A stretch of 64,000 bases of DNA from Dipteris shenzhenensis (GCA_047967505.1 CM106538.1); one strand, 5' to 3'. Positions 21,123 through 33,330 are shown, counted from the stretch's first letter. The notes: generated from the sequence alone by a model not told the origin. Program-made: numbers and translations.

Positions 21123-22410
21123 TCAGCGATACTAGCCTCTACGTTTGCCACATTGCTGGAATGGGCGATTCTCGAGGATAGGGGTACCCCTTAGGGTCTG
21201 CTTCTACAGGGACACTCCACTCTCTTTCCGCCATTGCTTCTACAGGGTGGGACCAGGTGACCAGCTACAGGCGGAGCTAGAGAGCGATGCCGAGAGTGCG
21301 GGTGATTTGTGGGGATTGGAGTGGTGGCGGATCAGAGTAGTACGCCGTCTAGGCAAGGCTTGGCACATTGACCTAGACACAATACTCTCGGGTTCGGAGG
21401 AAGAAGTGTGGCGTCGTTGGCTTTGGGAGGGCCAGCCTCTTCGCGATTTGCAGTGGGACCAAGGGAAGTGGTTTTGGCCCGTGTGGGTAGGAGAGTCGAA
21501 CAGAGTGGAGGAGGTGCCTTTCTTTTCTTACGCAATGCGCATCGGTTGACGGATTCAGATAGAGGCCGTAGCTTGGACCCCGTCGAGGGAGAGACACTAG
21601 GTAGAGTAGAACGTTCCCAAGGAGTTCATCTCAGGGCGGATTGCCCATCAGTCCTTGGCTAGAGCAGATGCGAGTCAACGACAAGTGTCTTTGTTGTGTA
21701 GAGGGCATGTTGGAGACGATCCTTCATTGCGTGTGGGGTTATGTAGTGATGTAGAGGATCTGGCTTGTGTCCTTTTGAAAAGTGGCCAGTACTTAGCGAT
21801 GTAGAGGGACTTCAGTTGGGGGATGGTAGCACGGCTCACAGAGGGCGAGCTTGCTTTTTTCATCGACCCAGTCGCCAGCTTATAGTATCCATGGCCAATA
21901 GGTCTCTCGGATAGAGGCCTATGATGCAGTACCGCCTTCTCGCTCACGCCTCGCTTTCTCACCAGAGGACAGTGTTTGGGAGACAGTGGCCAGCCCCCAC
22001 CTGGAACTCGGTGTAGGTAGGTGATGGGAGGACAGACGACTACTTCGACAGCCATCCTAGTGGCCATTTGGTAGGACATCATCTTCACGCTACACGCTAC
22101 TTGGGAGCGCGACACTTTAGAATCGAGAGAGATCTTCGAAAGGCAGGTTCGCTTCTCCAAGGCTTGGCTTGCATGAATTTTTTACACTTTCTCCACGGGT
22201 GATATCCGCTGGATGTATAGACCACCTCTATGGCTGTTAGCCCTTGTTCCTGAGGCAACCTAGGCAGTGAGCCGGCGACCTGGGAACAAGCTGTGTTTTC
22301 TAAACAGCCTTGCATTGTATTTATTGTCATTAGTCCCTTTATGGAGGCTAGAAGCATAGGGTTTTTTCAAGCATTAATAGAAGTTTCCTTTTCTCTGTTA
22401 AAAAAAAAAT
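21123..22410 (+). pseudogene. LINE-1 ORF2 C-terminus and 3' UTR, right part
   Basis: LWGLEWWRIRVVRRLGKAW, EEEVWRRWLWEGQPLRDLQW and, in another frame, DKCLCCVEGMLETILHC (a C-x2-C...H-x4-C-like zinc-binding motif) match the tail of LINE ORF2. Frames change at least twice between 21530 and 21720. The 3' UTR ends with a poly-A run at 22400-22409 and the TSD. It continues the left part at 396-1192. Confidence 0.65.
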
Positions 22411-22423
22411 ATTGGCAGGCTGC
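22411..22423. repeat. right target-site duplication of LINE-1
   Basis: Exact copy of 383-395. Confidence 0.85.
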
Positions 22424-22699
22424 TGATGGAAGCTAAAGTGTTGGTAGCATGGTACTGATGTTATAAAATGGAATGGGAGCTTTTCCAAGCGTGGACTCCA
22501 TTCTTAGTCTTGCTTTGGCAATCCGTGGCAATGTGAAGTGCGGCCTAACTTGCCATGGTTCAGCATTGGCCAACTTGGATAGAGTGAGGGTCAATATATG
22601 TATAGTTAAACAACAGAGTGGTTGTTCCTCAGTCCATAAACAACAGACTCGCAGTATCTGGAAACATCATATTATTGTTCCTGCTCTGCCTATAGATAG
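22424..22699. other. unassigned DNA between LINE-1 and LTR-C
   Basis: This is the right-hand continuation of 1-382 after removing the LINE. An open frame at 22473-22754 runs into LTR-C and is not supported as a gene. I see nothing else. Confidence 0.4.
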
Positions 22700-23397
22700 T
22701 GTCACCAAATTGGTACTTCTCCCAAGACATAAAGAGGAATCTTTATTGCATTGATGATGGTCAAAAAATTTTGACTTTGGTTAACTAAGAATAAGTTTGG
22801 TTACTTTACTTTTGCTTTGCATTGGGGACGCCCACAAGGGACTAGGATTAGTTCGAGAACTAGGGATGCATGCATTTCGCTAACCTCTAGTGGGTTAAAG
22901 TGTTGGAACTTGTTTGTGCAATGACCTAAGAGAGTGCAAAAAGGACCTAAGAGTGGGGAGAAAAGCACAAAAAGTAGTTCCCACGAGGCGTAAAGGCATG
23001 GACAAGGGGGCACCTCTTTAAAAGGAGGGCCCACGAGATAAAAAAGGCACCAAAAGCACCATATCTAAAAAGAAAGCCTAAAAATCTTGGCTTCTATGTA
23101 AAAGTAGCTTTTAGAAAGCAGGCCCTAGCTTTTGGCTAGGCCTAGTTTATAAAAGAAAGGCTCTAGGCCTCCTAGATTCATTCAAGAGTTGCACTTAGCT
23201 TCATGCTCTTCTTAGAGCGAGTTGTACAAAGTATTTTCTATTCTAATAAAACCTTTGGGGAGTCTAGCCCCTATTTCTGGGCCCTAGTGCTATGTATTTT
23301 CGCTTTCCCTTCTCTCCCAACTCACCTTCTATGTTGTGAAATATTCCTAAAGCAAGAGCAGCGCTCCCTAAGCATTATATAGTTCAATCCAGTGTCA
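22700..23397 (+). repeat. LTR-C, solo-like copy
   Basis: Aligns end to end with 33759-34464. Begins TGTCACCAAATTGGTAC and ends CAATCCAGTGTCA. A TATAAAAGAAAG promoter-like segment lies near 23150. No internal sequence of its family is attached. On the right it abuts the truncated gypsy B LTR at CTGTGAAAT. Confidence 0.7.
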
Positions 23398-23657
23398 CTG
23401 TGAAATATAAAGATATACCAAAGGGGCACCACGGTGTTTGGGGCCAATCGGGTGCACTTGTCTATGTTTGTTGAGCAGGGGCATTCTAGCCTCCATCCCT
23501 TTTTTAGTGGTTTTGTTTGTGAACAAATGGGTAAATGCCAAATGGTGATCATGCAATGGTTAATGGTTGTGATATATGCTTTGTGAACTGTAAATAAGTG
23601 CTGAAGTGATTAAAGGTTTAGTTCCACTGCCCTCTGAGTGATTAGAGGCCGGTTTCA
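23394..23657 (+). repeat. truncated gypsy B 5' LTR
   Basis: Matches 30463-30726, both 264 bp, ending GAGGCCGGTTTCA (5' copy) or GGCCGGTTCCA (3' copy). Confidence 0.85.
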
Positions 23658-23658
23658 T

Positions 23659-23678
23659 TGGTTCCGTTGCCGGGACAC
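23659..23678 (+). other. Gypsy B primer-binding site
   Basis: TGGTTCCGTTGCCGGGACAC starts one base after the LTR. It differs from the tRNA-Asp complement TGGCGCCGTTGCCGGG at two of the first 16 bases. The primer identity is inferred. Confidence 0.65.
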
Positions 23679-23770
23679 CACACACTCTTTCTCAAGAGGT
23701 GGGCCTCAGTAGTTTGGTGGAAGGATATCTTTGCTGCACTTTTTGACAGCTGAATATTACAACCATAAAC

Positions 23771-25464
23771 ATGGTGAGTACCCATGAGCAAGAGAGCTCC
23801 ACAACTCCTCAAAGGAGAAGGCAGGAAAGCCTTAATGATCCAGCTAGTGTACAGCTGCAGGGAGCACAACAAATGTCTTTTGAGCAGGCCACACATGAAG
23901 CTACAACTGAGCTCAACGGTGATACTAGTTCTAGCAGTGAGTCAGATGATGCTACTATGTTGAATGCACAGCTTGCAAGTGCAGTGACTGCTTTGACTCA
24001 GCTGGCTCAAAATTTGGCTTAGATTGTGCAAACAAATGCCAAGAAGAAGAAGAAGAAATCAAGAAAGTACAAGCACGGAAAGAGTGAGTACACACATGCA
24101 TCAGCTTCTCATGGCGGACCGCACACTCATGCATCAGTTTCTCATGAGGGACAGCCATAAAAAATGACGCAGAAAGTGACTTCCAAGAGAGAGGAATCAC
24201 CCAAAAGAGCACTTGAGAAAGAGGTACAAAAAGTACAGCCAGTGCAACAGTATGAGCAGCCAGCACAAGGCCTTGGTTTGGGTACTTCTACTCCTCAAAA
24301 TAATAATGTGCAGTCCATAAATGTGGCTCAACCACCTCAGCCATATTTGAGGCAGCAACCTGAATATTTTGGTACAGATTCTATCTTTGATGCTATGTTG
24401 ATTTCACCACCAATTGGGCATAGAAAGCAAGCCATGTATGACAATGTGGGAATGCAGCCAGGCATGCAAGCCACAGCATATGCTCCCATGCCTACTGTTC
24501 AGCCAAGCATGGCTCTCCCTAGTGAATGCTGCAAATATACAGCCATCTTTGGGACAGCCAATATCAAATGTATATAAAGAATTTAAGGATGGTGGTTCTC
24601 ATGTCAAGTTTGATACATGTAATGGAGTACAGGACAGGTACAAAGCCCTCACATTCCTTCAACAGTTTGATGTTGCATTTCTTGGGGGTTTGTTTACAGA
24701 AGCATCCAAGATGAGGAAGGTTGCCACATTTTTGAAAGGCAATGCACTTAAGTGGTACACCAACCTTATGCTTCATGGAGATGCACCTACTACTTGGCTG
24801 GAATTTAAGCAAGTGTTCCATTCTACTTGGCTTACTCCAACTTTTGAAGTTGAAGTACTTTCACACTGGCATGACTTGTCATAGAAACTTTGCAAGAATC
24901 TTGATGATTACACCCAGAGGTTTTGGGATGTTTTGCTGCCATTGAGCTCTTACAGGCATGTTTCTTTGAAAGAGCAAATAGAGAGGTACTGTTGTGGATT
25001 GCCTAGTGAGCTACATGATTATTGCATCAAAACCAAGGTGGGTTCTATGACTCAATTAATTGAGAATGCAAGGACAGCATATGCATGGATGCAGGAGAAG
25101 AATTTGGGCTTTATGGACAGCAAGAAAGAAGACAACAAACGGACTGCCAAACACCGGGATGGACATCAAATCTGAAAATATAAATTATGGCAAACGACCG
25201 TTTCAAAAGGGAGGAAAAGCCCAATTCAAAGCTGGCCAAAGGCGTGGACAGCCTAATAAACAGCCCCGTACCAAGTTATTTGATGAAGAGAAAAAGTCAC
25301 TTATGGAGCAAAACAAATGTTTTATATGCAAAGGAGAGGGACACCGCTCTTATGATTGCCCATCCAAGAAAAGAGACAGGTCAAATGATATAAGAATGGT
25401 GATAAACAGGCTGATTGGAAGGGCAAAAGGCCTAAACCTTCCGCAGGACTTCTTCCAGATGTGA
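23771..25464 (+). pseudogene. Gypsy B gag
   Basis: Start at 23771 (MVSTHEQESSTTPQRRR). The N-terminal part is Gln/Ser rich. The capsid-like retrotransposon gag region is at 24560-25100 (KALTFLQQFDVAFLGGLF, LKGNALKWYTNLMLHGDAP, YCCGLPSELHDYCIKTKV). The CCHC knuckle CFICKGEGHRSYDCPSKK is at 25318. TAG at 24020 and 24882, TAA near 24160 and frameshifts near 24540 and 25165 break the frame. Confidence 0.8.
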
Positions 25465-25800
25465 TTGGGAGTTTGCCACATGCACATGATGAAGAGGAGA
25501 CGAAAAAGACTGAGATGTGCAGAGCATGGGGAAAAATCAGTAATCAAAATTGTTTGTTTTTCTTTGATTCTGGGGCAAAGGCGAATTTCATAACTCCTGA
25601 TATGGTAGGAAGGTTTGGCATCAAGCCTAAGGAAATGGGGCCATCCGGCATGTGTGATATGGCCAACCTTGAACTCAACACACCTATCACTCCTATCATT
25701 GGCAAGTTAAGGATGCATATCCAGGGATATTAGGATGCAGAGGACTTCTACATTATGCCTTTGCCAGAGTGTGATGCTTTGCTTGGGATGCCTTGGATGT
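25461..25800 (+). pseudogene. Gypsy B protease
   Basis: [19 protein letters not shown] contains the DSGA active site. [12 protein letters not shown] and [12 protein letters not shown] follow. TAG at 25731 replaces Gln (CAA in the 20.6-kb copy). A frameshift near 25800 separates it from the RT frame. Confidence 0.8.
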
Positions 25801-27754
25801 ACAGGGTGGGGCTGATGTGCAGATGAGAAACAAGAAGATTTCTTTAACTCATAGAGACAAAAATCATGTACTTGATGTAAAGTTGAAAGGGGAGTCCATC
25901 CCTGTAGTTTCAGCTTCTTGTATTTCCAATGTAATAAAGCGTCATATTTTAGCATACTTGATTTTTGTCAAAGAGAACAGCCAACCATTTGAGGAAGACT
26001 CTACTCTTTCTGCTTTAGATAGAGAAAGGGCTGCTTTTATTTCAGATTTTCAGGATTGTTTCTCAGATGCACTTCATCAAGAATTACCTTCTAAGAGGCC
26101 CGAGGATCATCAAATTGATATAATTCCAGGAAGCTCACCGCCTAATATACCTCCCTATCGTGTCAGTAAGGCACAACAGGAAGAGATAATGTCACAAGTG
26201 AAGGAACTCTTGGAAAAGGAATTAATACAGCCAAGTAATTCTTCTTACTGTTTCCCTGTGTTGCTTGTGCAAAAGAAGGATGGCAGTTGGAGAATGTGTA
26301 TTGATTATAGGGCTTTGAATAAAGTCACAATTAAGAACCGTTTTCCAATTCCATGCATTGATGATATATTGGATCGGTTGGAAGGTTTCTCAATGTTCAG
26401 TCGTATTGACCTTAAAAGTGGATACCATCAGATAAGGATACGGCCTGAAGATGTCTACAAGACTGCCTTCCGCACTTCATTTGGCTTATATGAGTTCCTT
26501 GTGATGCCTTTTGGTTTGACTAATGCACCTGCCACTTTCAATAGAATGATGGATAGAATTTTTAGAGCACACAGAAAGTTTGTGGGCACTTTCTTCGATG
26601 ACATCATTGTGTTCTCTAAAAATGAGCAGGAGCACAGGAAACACCTCACTATTGTGTTTCAAGAGTTGAAAAGACACAAGCTATTAATAAACACCAAGAA
26701 AAGTGAGTTCTTTATGCATGAGATTCATTTTCTCGGTCATATAGTGTCAAAGGATGGAGTCAAGATGGATCCTGCAAAAGTTGAGGCCATAAGGAGTTTG
26801 CCAATTTTGAAAAATCTACATGAAGTCAAAAGCTTTCTTGGGTTGTGTTCATACTATCGGAGGTTTATAAAGTACTTTGCAGAAATTGCTTCTCCCTTGC
26901 ATGCTTTACAAAAGAAAGCTGTACCGTTTCGGTGGGGACCAAAGGAAAATGCAGCTTTTGAAGAGTTGAAGCAAAAGTTGTGTTATGAACCCATTATTAT
27001 CTTGCCAGATCTTGCAAAACCCTTTGCTGTAACTTGTGATGCATGTGGGAACAGCATAGCAGGCACTTTGATGCAGGATGGCAGAGTGGTTGCATATGAG
27101 AGTAGAGCTCTCAAAGATGCTGAATTGTACTTGCAGACATACGAGAAGGAAATGTTAGCAGTGATACATGCTTTGACCACATGGAAACATTACCTTCTTG
27201 GAGCTGATTTTTATGTGCAGACAGATCATCAGTCACTTAGATATTTTCTCACGCAGAGAAAATTATGTGAAAAGCACATGAGATGGGCTAACTTCCTCTC
27301 AATGTTTCATTTTCAAATTGTACATGTGCCGGGTAACAAAAATGTCGTGGCTGATGCACTTTCCAAGAAACCACAGCCTGAAGCAGTCTCCAAGAAACCC
27401 AGTGTTTCAGCAGTGAGCATTGCTTACAACAATGTGTTAGATGTGATGAAAGATCAATATGTTAATGATGCTGATTTTTCAACTATTTATGATCAGCTTT
27501 CTGATGGTCAAAGGCATGATCACTATATGTTGAAAGAGGGTTTCATTTTGATGCATGGCCGACTCTATGTCACTGATCAGATGCGACAGAAAGTCATAAT
27601 GGAAAGTCATGCTTCTCCATATGCAGGACATAGGGGAATTACAACAACAATTACAGCAGTGGAGCAATACTTTTATTGGCCATCTTTGAGGAAAGATGTG
27701 GAAGAATATGTGAGAACATGCATGGTTTGTCAGAAAGTAAAGTTTGACAAGTAG
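25793..27754 (+). pseudogene. Gypsy B RT, RNase H and integrase zinc domain
   Basis: A 653-codon uninterrupted frame. [20 protein letters not shown] (about residues 163-180), [38 protein letters not shown] and FFDDIIVFS (about 267-275). RNase H: VTCDACGNSIAGTLMQDG (about 413-430), YEKEMLAVIHALTTWKHY and TDHQSLRYFL. Integrase HHCC: HASPYAGHRGITTTITAV with CMVCQKVKF (about 606-650). It ends at TAG 27752, where gypsy A has CAG. This is the best-preserved pol segment in the window. Confidence 0.9.
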
Positions 27755-28820
27755 AAGGCACCTGGGTTGTTACACCCTTTGCCAATTCCAGATAGACCAT
27801 GGCAAAGCATAGCTATGGATTTTGTGTTTGATCTTCCATGTACTCCTATTGGACATGATGGATTGTGGACAATAATTTGCAGGTTTAGCAAACAAGCCCA
27901 CTTTGTGCCAGTACGAAAGAAAATTACAGCAGATCAAATGGCCAAATTGTTTCTGCAGCATGTCTTCAAGTATCATGGGATGCGGAGCAGGAAAACTCTA
28001 ACATCTTGGATATGTTTAAATGCTATGTCTCAGACCACAAAAGCAAATGGGAGCATTATTTGCCTTTGCTGGAATATGCTTACAATAATACGGTGCACAC
28101 ATCCACAGGTAAAGCACCTTTTGAAATAGTGGAAGGTGCCAGGAAGATACCTCCCATTTTGCATACAAAAGAGAAAATCTTCGAAGCTGATCGTTTTGTG
28201 GAAAGCCTTGAAGAGGCTTACAAGAAGATCAAATATGCCTTGCAAAGAAGTCAGGACAAGCAGAAAAGAGTAGCAGATAAGCACTGCAGGGAATTGGTAT
28301 TCATAGAAGGTGATTGGGATTTGCTGCGTTTTCAGAAGGCAAGGCTGAAAAATAAGAAAGGCAAGGAAAGGTTGTACACAAAGCTGAACATGCGTTACTA
28401 TGGTCCTTTCCAGGTTTCTGAAAAGATAAACGAGGTAGCTTACAGGCTGAAGTTGCCTCCGCATTGGAAGATACATAATGCCTTTCATGTGAGCTTATTA
28501 AAGCAATATCATGGAGATGTTTCGAGGATTTACCTGATGAGGTGCAGCCTGAAGTGGAAGAACAGGATGAACTTCTGGTCCCAGAGCAGATTCTGGCACA
28601 CAGAGATAGAAAGCTCAAGGGTAAAGTTATCCGTCGCTACTTGGTAAAATTTCAAAATTACCCATCACTTGATGCGAAATGGATGGAGGAAGGTGAACTG
28701 ACAAATTCACATGGGATATTGCAGCTTTACCTTGATGCTTTCCAGTTAGAGTCGACTGCGGTCCGGGCTTCTACGGGTAGTTCAGCAGAGCGAGCATTTG
28801 GAGCATTACTTGGTGTTTGA
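27755..28820 (+). pseudogene. Gypsy B integrase core (deleted) and chromodomain
   Basis: DRPWQSIAMDFVFDLP keeps the first catalytic Asp. After FKYHGM at about 27982 roughly 130 bp are missing relative to gypsy A, removing SDRDPRMTS (second Asp) through the DGQSE region, and the frame shifts. Coding resumes MFKCYVSDHKSKWEHYLPLL, then FIEGDWDLLRFQKARLKN and LNMRYYGPFQVSEKINEV. Another frameshift near 28520 leads into the chromodomain, IRRYLVKFQNYPSLDAKWME, ending at 28820. This copy could not integrate by its own enzyme. Confidence 0.85.
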
Positions 28821-29143
28821 AAGGGGGGTAGCACCTCCACTCCCTCAGTACAGACGGGCTCACCGTGATTTCATGAGGTCGCTTGATGACATTGTATGTT
28901 TCATCCGAGATACTGAGCTGACAGTATTTCTGCTGTGAGACTTCATGATATTGATGCATCTTGACTATTGATCGCTGAGGATCACATAGATTTTGAGCAG
29001 TGTATATGGATGGATGCATGCCTCTCCTAGCCATATTTTCACTGTCTTTGTATACTATAGCTGCGGCTTTCTTGTATACTCTTTTATGCTATATTTCATG
29101 CTCACTCCTGTCTTTTGGGGCAGCAAACTGTGGTTTGCTGTTT
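28821..29143 (+). other. Gypsy B 3' non-coding tail
   Basis: Between the chromodomain stop and the PPT. Matches, inverted, 19240-19620 of the deleted copy. No additional gene is seen. Confidence 0.6.
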
Positions 29144-29156
29144 CAAGAGAGGGGTA
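29144..29156 (+). other. Gypsy B polypurine tract
   Basis: CAAGAGAGGGGTA directly precedes LTR TGTCACGGGG. Confidence 0.75.
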
Positions 29157-30726
29157 TGTCACGGGGCGTGAAATTCTAAGTACTTTAATGTACTACAAGA
29201 CCGTGATAACTCTGGTTTTAAAAGTCTAAGCATGGGCTTAATAATGTGTAATTAAACGCGGCATGGTGCCTAGCACATAAGCGTAATTAATCCTTAGGCC
29301 CAAAGGCATTCCAAGGAATTAAAAGAGTGGTTGTTGGGAAATGATGATGCGGCATTTTTAATGGGTCCCCTAGAGAGCCATTTAGCTTCAGTGGCCCCCC
29401 TAGAGTTCCAAGTGGCTCTAGTGCCTTCTACATGCTCCTTTGCCATTCCTGGACCTTCATGGGCCTTCTAAACTTCACATGTGTGGTTTTCTCTCTCATC
29501 TTCTCCCTTTGTTGAGATTTAGTTTTTAAGCCTCCTTTAGCTGAATTCCGTTTTTCTTCATAACTCCTCACCCGTTTGGATTCCTCGACTTCCGTTTGGC
29601 CCGATGGTTTCCCCTCTGCCTCCCCTTCGTAGTGATATGTTTTTCCCTCCATGCGTTTGGTAGAACGGGCAGAGCTGAGCACTTCTTTTGCTGGTCGAAT
29701 TTGCAAAAGTGGCTTTTTCTGGACCTTTTTGCTTCTACCGCCTCCTGGGCCTCTCCTCTTGCAAAGCTACAGCTTTCTGTTGAATTTCAAGTGGCCCCAC
29801 GTGCTAGTTGACTGGTTTTTCTCACTTTTGGAGGACTTTCCGGCGATGAAACTTCTCCAAAACCTTCTCAATGCATTCCTCTCTGAAGCATGCTTCTTTT
29901 GAGCCCAAGAACTCCCATTTCTTCGCGACAGAAGTGCTTCTTTTCGCATTTTTCAGTGGAATTCTTGCTGGTCGGCTCTTGAAAATGCTCTTTCTTCATG
30001 CCTTTGCACCCCTCTTTGGCTGTATGTCCTCTTGGCGATTGAGGACTTGGTTCGAGTTTTCAAGGCTTGGTGAGTTGTGATTTTGCTGCTGCAATTTCTT
30101 TTTGCCATAAGCTATTGGTTGGCCTCGTGTGCCGCCTCTTTCTTGGCTCACAGGTGCCCAGGCAGTGCTACATGAGTCATTCTTTGGTTGGGTACTCTGC
30201 TGATTTTATTTTGGAGCTTTGAAAAGCTTTGTGAATGCCATCTGGAAACCACTCAAAGAGAGTGCAGCTGGGGTGTAGTGTGATTGCATCTGGACAGCCA
30301 ATGGAATTGCATATGGAAAAGATAATGCCTTTGGTTTGACCCTATGGGTTAAGTGCACTTATGTGATGGTGTTCTATGCTTGAAAGCCTTGCGAAGGCTT
30401 AGTGAATTGGGGCTACGTGCTCAGTTGTAGGGAGGGTCTCCCAGATGCAACTTGTAATCATTTCACTGTGAAATATAAAGAAATACCGAAAGGGGCGCCA
30501 CGGTGTTTGGGGCCAATCGGGTGCACTTGTCTATGTTTGTTGAGCAGGGGCATTCTAGCATCCATCCCTTTTTCAGTGGTTTTGTTTGTGAACAAATGGG
30601 TAAATGCCAAACGGTGATCATGCAATGGTTAATGGTTATGATATATGCTTTGTGAGCTGTAAATAAGTGCTGAAGTGATTAAAGGTTTAGTTCCAGTGCC
30701 CTCTGAGTGATTAGAGGCCGGTTCCA
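29157..30726 (+). repeat. Gypsy B 3' LTR
   Basis: 1570 bp, TGTCACGGGG to GGCCGGTTCCA. Its first ~600 bp recur inverted at 18615-19224 and its last 264 bp at 23394-23657. Internal short frames (for example 29596-29811 and 29651-29902) have no recognisable product. Confidence 0.85.
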
Positions 30727-31890
30727 GCTGCCGTGTGGGCAGCATATTCATGGACTTACTTGGCCAAGAGTGGAGCCTCTGGTGGAGTAATTCTGTACGA
30801 GGTGGACACATAGCTGGAGCAGACAGGTCGCAGCAGTTCTGGGGTTGGGGGCTGTTTGGAGCTCCAGACAGAGGCGGACAGAATCGAGCGGGTACATCTG
30901 CAGTACGACAGCAAGGCAAGGGCTATGGGCAGGGTCGGGGCCTGCATAAGACCCTGAAAGCAGGCCGTACAAAGGCGCAGTGGAGCATGATATGCTCAAG
31001 TACCAGCCCTCAATATGGCAGCATTTTATGGTCATTGTTGACCTGGTATTTTGTTCAGAATTCTATTATTCAATGGTTTCCATTGGGATTTGTTTTATAC
31101 AAGAATTCTTATGGTTTCTCATGGATTATTATGGCCAAAGCGACAGAGTTTTACAGTCATATGTCAGTTATATGTCCTTTTGGAAAGTTTAAGAACCCTC
31201 CGAGTCTATGTCTGACTAGCACGGTAAGTGTTTGGTAGGAAGAAGACCTTGAGAATTGGGAGCACTTGTGCAGTGAATGGAATCTATTTCAAAATAGTTC
31301 TTTCCAAAGCGATCCCAAGAAGAGGTTCACACTACTTGGAAACAATAATAGTATATCTGCAAATCACTCCATGAGAGAAGACTTGAGGGGTCTCTCAGGA
31401 AAAGAAGACGAAGAAAGGCTCCGAGAAATATATAAGGCTGAGTATCTCTTTTATGTTGATAAAGTTTGCCTTATGAAGATCTAACCCTTGTATGGCAATG
31501 GAAGGAGAAAAATGGATTGTTTTCTTGAATTGTCTCAGGGAAACACTACTCATAAATGAGAAGTCTTTAGAGCCTGATGCGCTCAAGTGTTTGTACAAGT
31601 GATCATTGGCCAAGTGTTTTTTCCCCTTATTTGGGAATCAAAGGTGGAGGCCAAAGAAGCCGAGGGGAAAACAAAGCCCTTGGAAGAAGCAGCCCATCTT
31701 ATCACCGAACTGTTGAGGTTCTCTGCAAGGAAGATAATTAGCAGAGCATAGAAAAAATGATGGATTTCTATTATTAGAGTCTTATGACTGTTTTGGAACA
31801 TTTTCCTTCCACCACCAGCATAAATGGCAAGAGTCAAGGCTTGTGAAAGGCAAAGCCGTCAACTCCATAGGAAATATGGGCATGGATTTG
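30727..31890. other. unassigned region after gypsy B
   Basis: Holds plus-strand frames at 30735-31238 (rich in Gly and Gln) and 31266-31484 (with GKEDEERLREIYKAEYLFYV). Neither shows a domain I recognise, and neither has a supported start. They could be exon-like relics or decayed transposon sequence. Confidence 0.25.
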
Positions 31891-31944
31891 CCAAGAAAAA
31901 GAAGGGCCTATGGCTGCCTAGTGCTCTTAGAGAACAGGAAATGC
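31891..31944. repeat. 54-bp direct repeat, copy 1
   Basis: CCAAGAAAAAGAAGGGCC through CAGGAAATGC is repeated at 33331-33384 with few differences, 1440 bp away. Flanking sequence differs. It may mark the two ends of an inserted or duplicated segment. Confidence 0.7.
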
Positions 31945-33330
31945 TGCTAAGCCCAAAAAAGGAAAAAGCCTAGAAAATATTATATTACCAATTCACAATT
32001 GAAGATGCAGCTGGGACACCAACAGGATCAGCAACAGTGTGGAGCTCAATAGAAAATGAGTGTATGCACAGGTAACTAGGGCAGATATCGAGAAGATGTA
32101 AACATCAAGGCAATCTCTCACACAACTCGACTAGAATGCAATCAAACAAGGTCACATAATCTTTCCCAATTCACAAGGATCCAGGAAAGCTAGCATCTTC
32201 AAACTGATAGCGCTTCCACTCCCTCTCACAAGTCCTGTGTTCCTTAGGAAACCAGCCCGAATCAATGATCTCAATCAGCCTATCCTTCCTGACTGATGGC
32301 GCAACCCTCGACGAAGCCGCAACGAAGCCACACTAAAGCTCAGACAGGGCCGGACATTCTCAATTTACATATGAAGCAGGAAGGCGACAATGCTCAGCAC
32401 AAGGCGTTTCCGTGTGTTTGCTGGTACTTTGGTGTCAAAAACCATTCATGCCTTGTGCATAGCCATCAACCCGTACCAGCTCTCCGTAAGCTGGCGAATC
32501 TGTCATGCACCAACAAAGCCTCGTGTCCCCTTCCTTTCTCTTGGAAACAACCACCCAAACTCCTTTTAGCCAAGCTCCTGCAAAATCAAACTTGTATCCT
32601 CTAGATTTCTCACGACGTGTTCATGCCAACAGCTCCAAGATTCCAGCTCATTCTCTTCAGCGCACGATCATTCTCTAGAATTCTCCAGCAAATTCAATCT
32701 CACATGCCATCGCCAACTCGCCATCTAGAAGCATGGAGAACATAGTCACATAGCCACTATGCATGCAACAGGCACGTCTCGCTTCATTTCCAAATTTTCA
32801 GCCACGTAATCAGATTGATTTTACCACTCTTCCATCCCTTTCTCAAAGTCCTAGGACAAGGCAATTTATCCCTACTCTAGACCTTAGACACTCCCCCCAC
32901 TCACAAACTTTACATAGGGCAATTAATGCATGAATACCCACACTTGACCACACATAATGAATGCCCACACTTGACCACACATAAATCAGCCCCAACCTGT
33001 ACATGAATGCTCACATGACTTCACCACAATATGGACCACCACTCATGACAATATAAACACTTGGCAAAGGACTACAATGACGGACATATGTCATCCACGA
33101 CCAACACCGTGACACATTGGATACCATGTGCTCTGGATGCTTGGAACCCACATTGCATCTCATCATCTCCCATTGAGGTCCCTGCAAAACACACTTTAAT
33201 AACTTGAAATATTTACATTAGTTCATGGTAACTTGTAGAAGAGCTACCTCTAAACCCAAAAGCCCCCAAACTAGCTAGCTATGCACACCTAAGTACCTAC
33301 CCTTATGTACATGCAGTGCACAAATCAATG
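31945..33330 (-). other. unassigned segment with a coding-like remnant
   Basis: On the minus strand around 32080-32300 a frame reads RLIEIIDSGWFPKEHRTC then EREWKRYQFEDASFPGSL, IGKDYVTLFDCILVELCERL, with a single stop. It looks protein-coding in composition, but I cannot name the family; a gypsy-type C-terminal region is possible. The rest shows nothing clear. Confidence 0.25.

Larger units (their letters stand above)
396..22410 (+). mobile_element. LINE-1: 5'-truncated non-LTR retrotransposon, split by gypsy A
   Basis: The element is bounded by a 13-bp TSD (383-395 and 22411-22423) and ends in a poly-A run at 22400-22409. Only about 2.1 kb is LINE sequence (396-1192 and 21123-22410); the rest is a later nested insertion. 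It begins inside the C-terminal part of ORF2, beyond the reverse-transcriptase catalytic core, so the copy was dead on arrival through 5' truncation. It is the oldest layer of the nest. Confidence 0.8.
23398..30726 (+). mobile_element. Gypsy B: Ty3/gypsy chromovirus, nearly full length
   Basis: The 5' LTR survives only as its last 264 bp (23394-23657); the complete 3' LTR is 29157-30726 (1570 bp, TGTCAC…GGTTCCA). The PBS is at 23659, followed by gag, protease, RT, RNase H, integrase and chromodomain in order, then the PPT at 29144-29156. It is related to gypsy A throughout pol. It is inactive: stops, frameshifts and a deletion in the integrase core. No TSD can be scored because the left end is missing. 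Confidence 0.9.
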
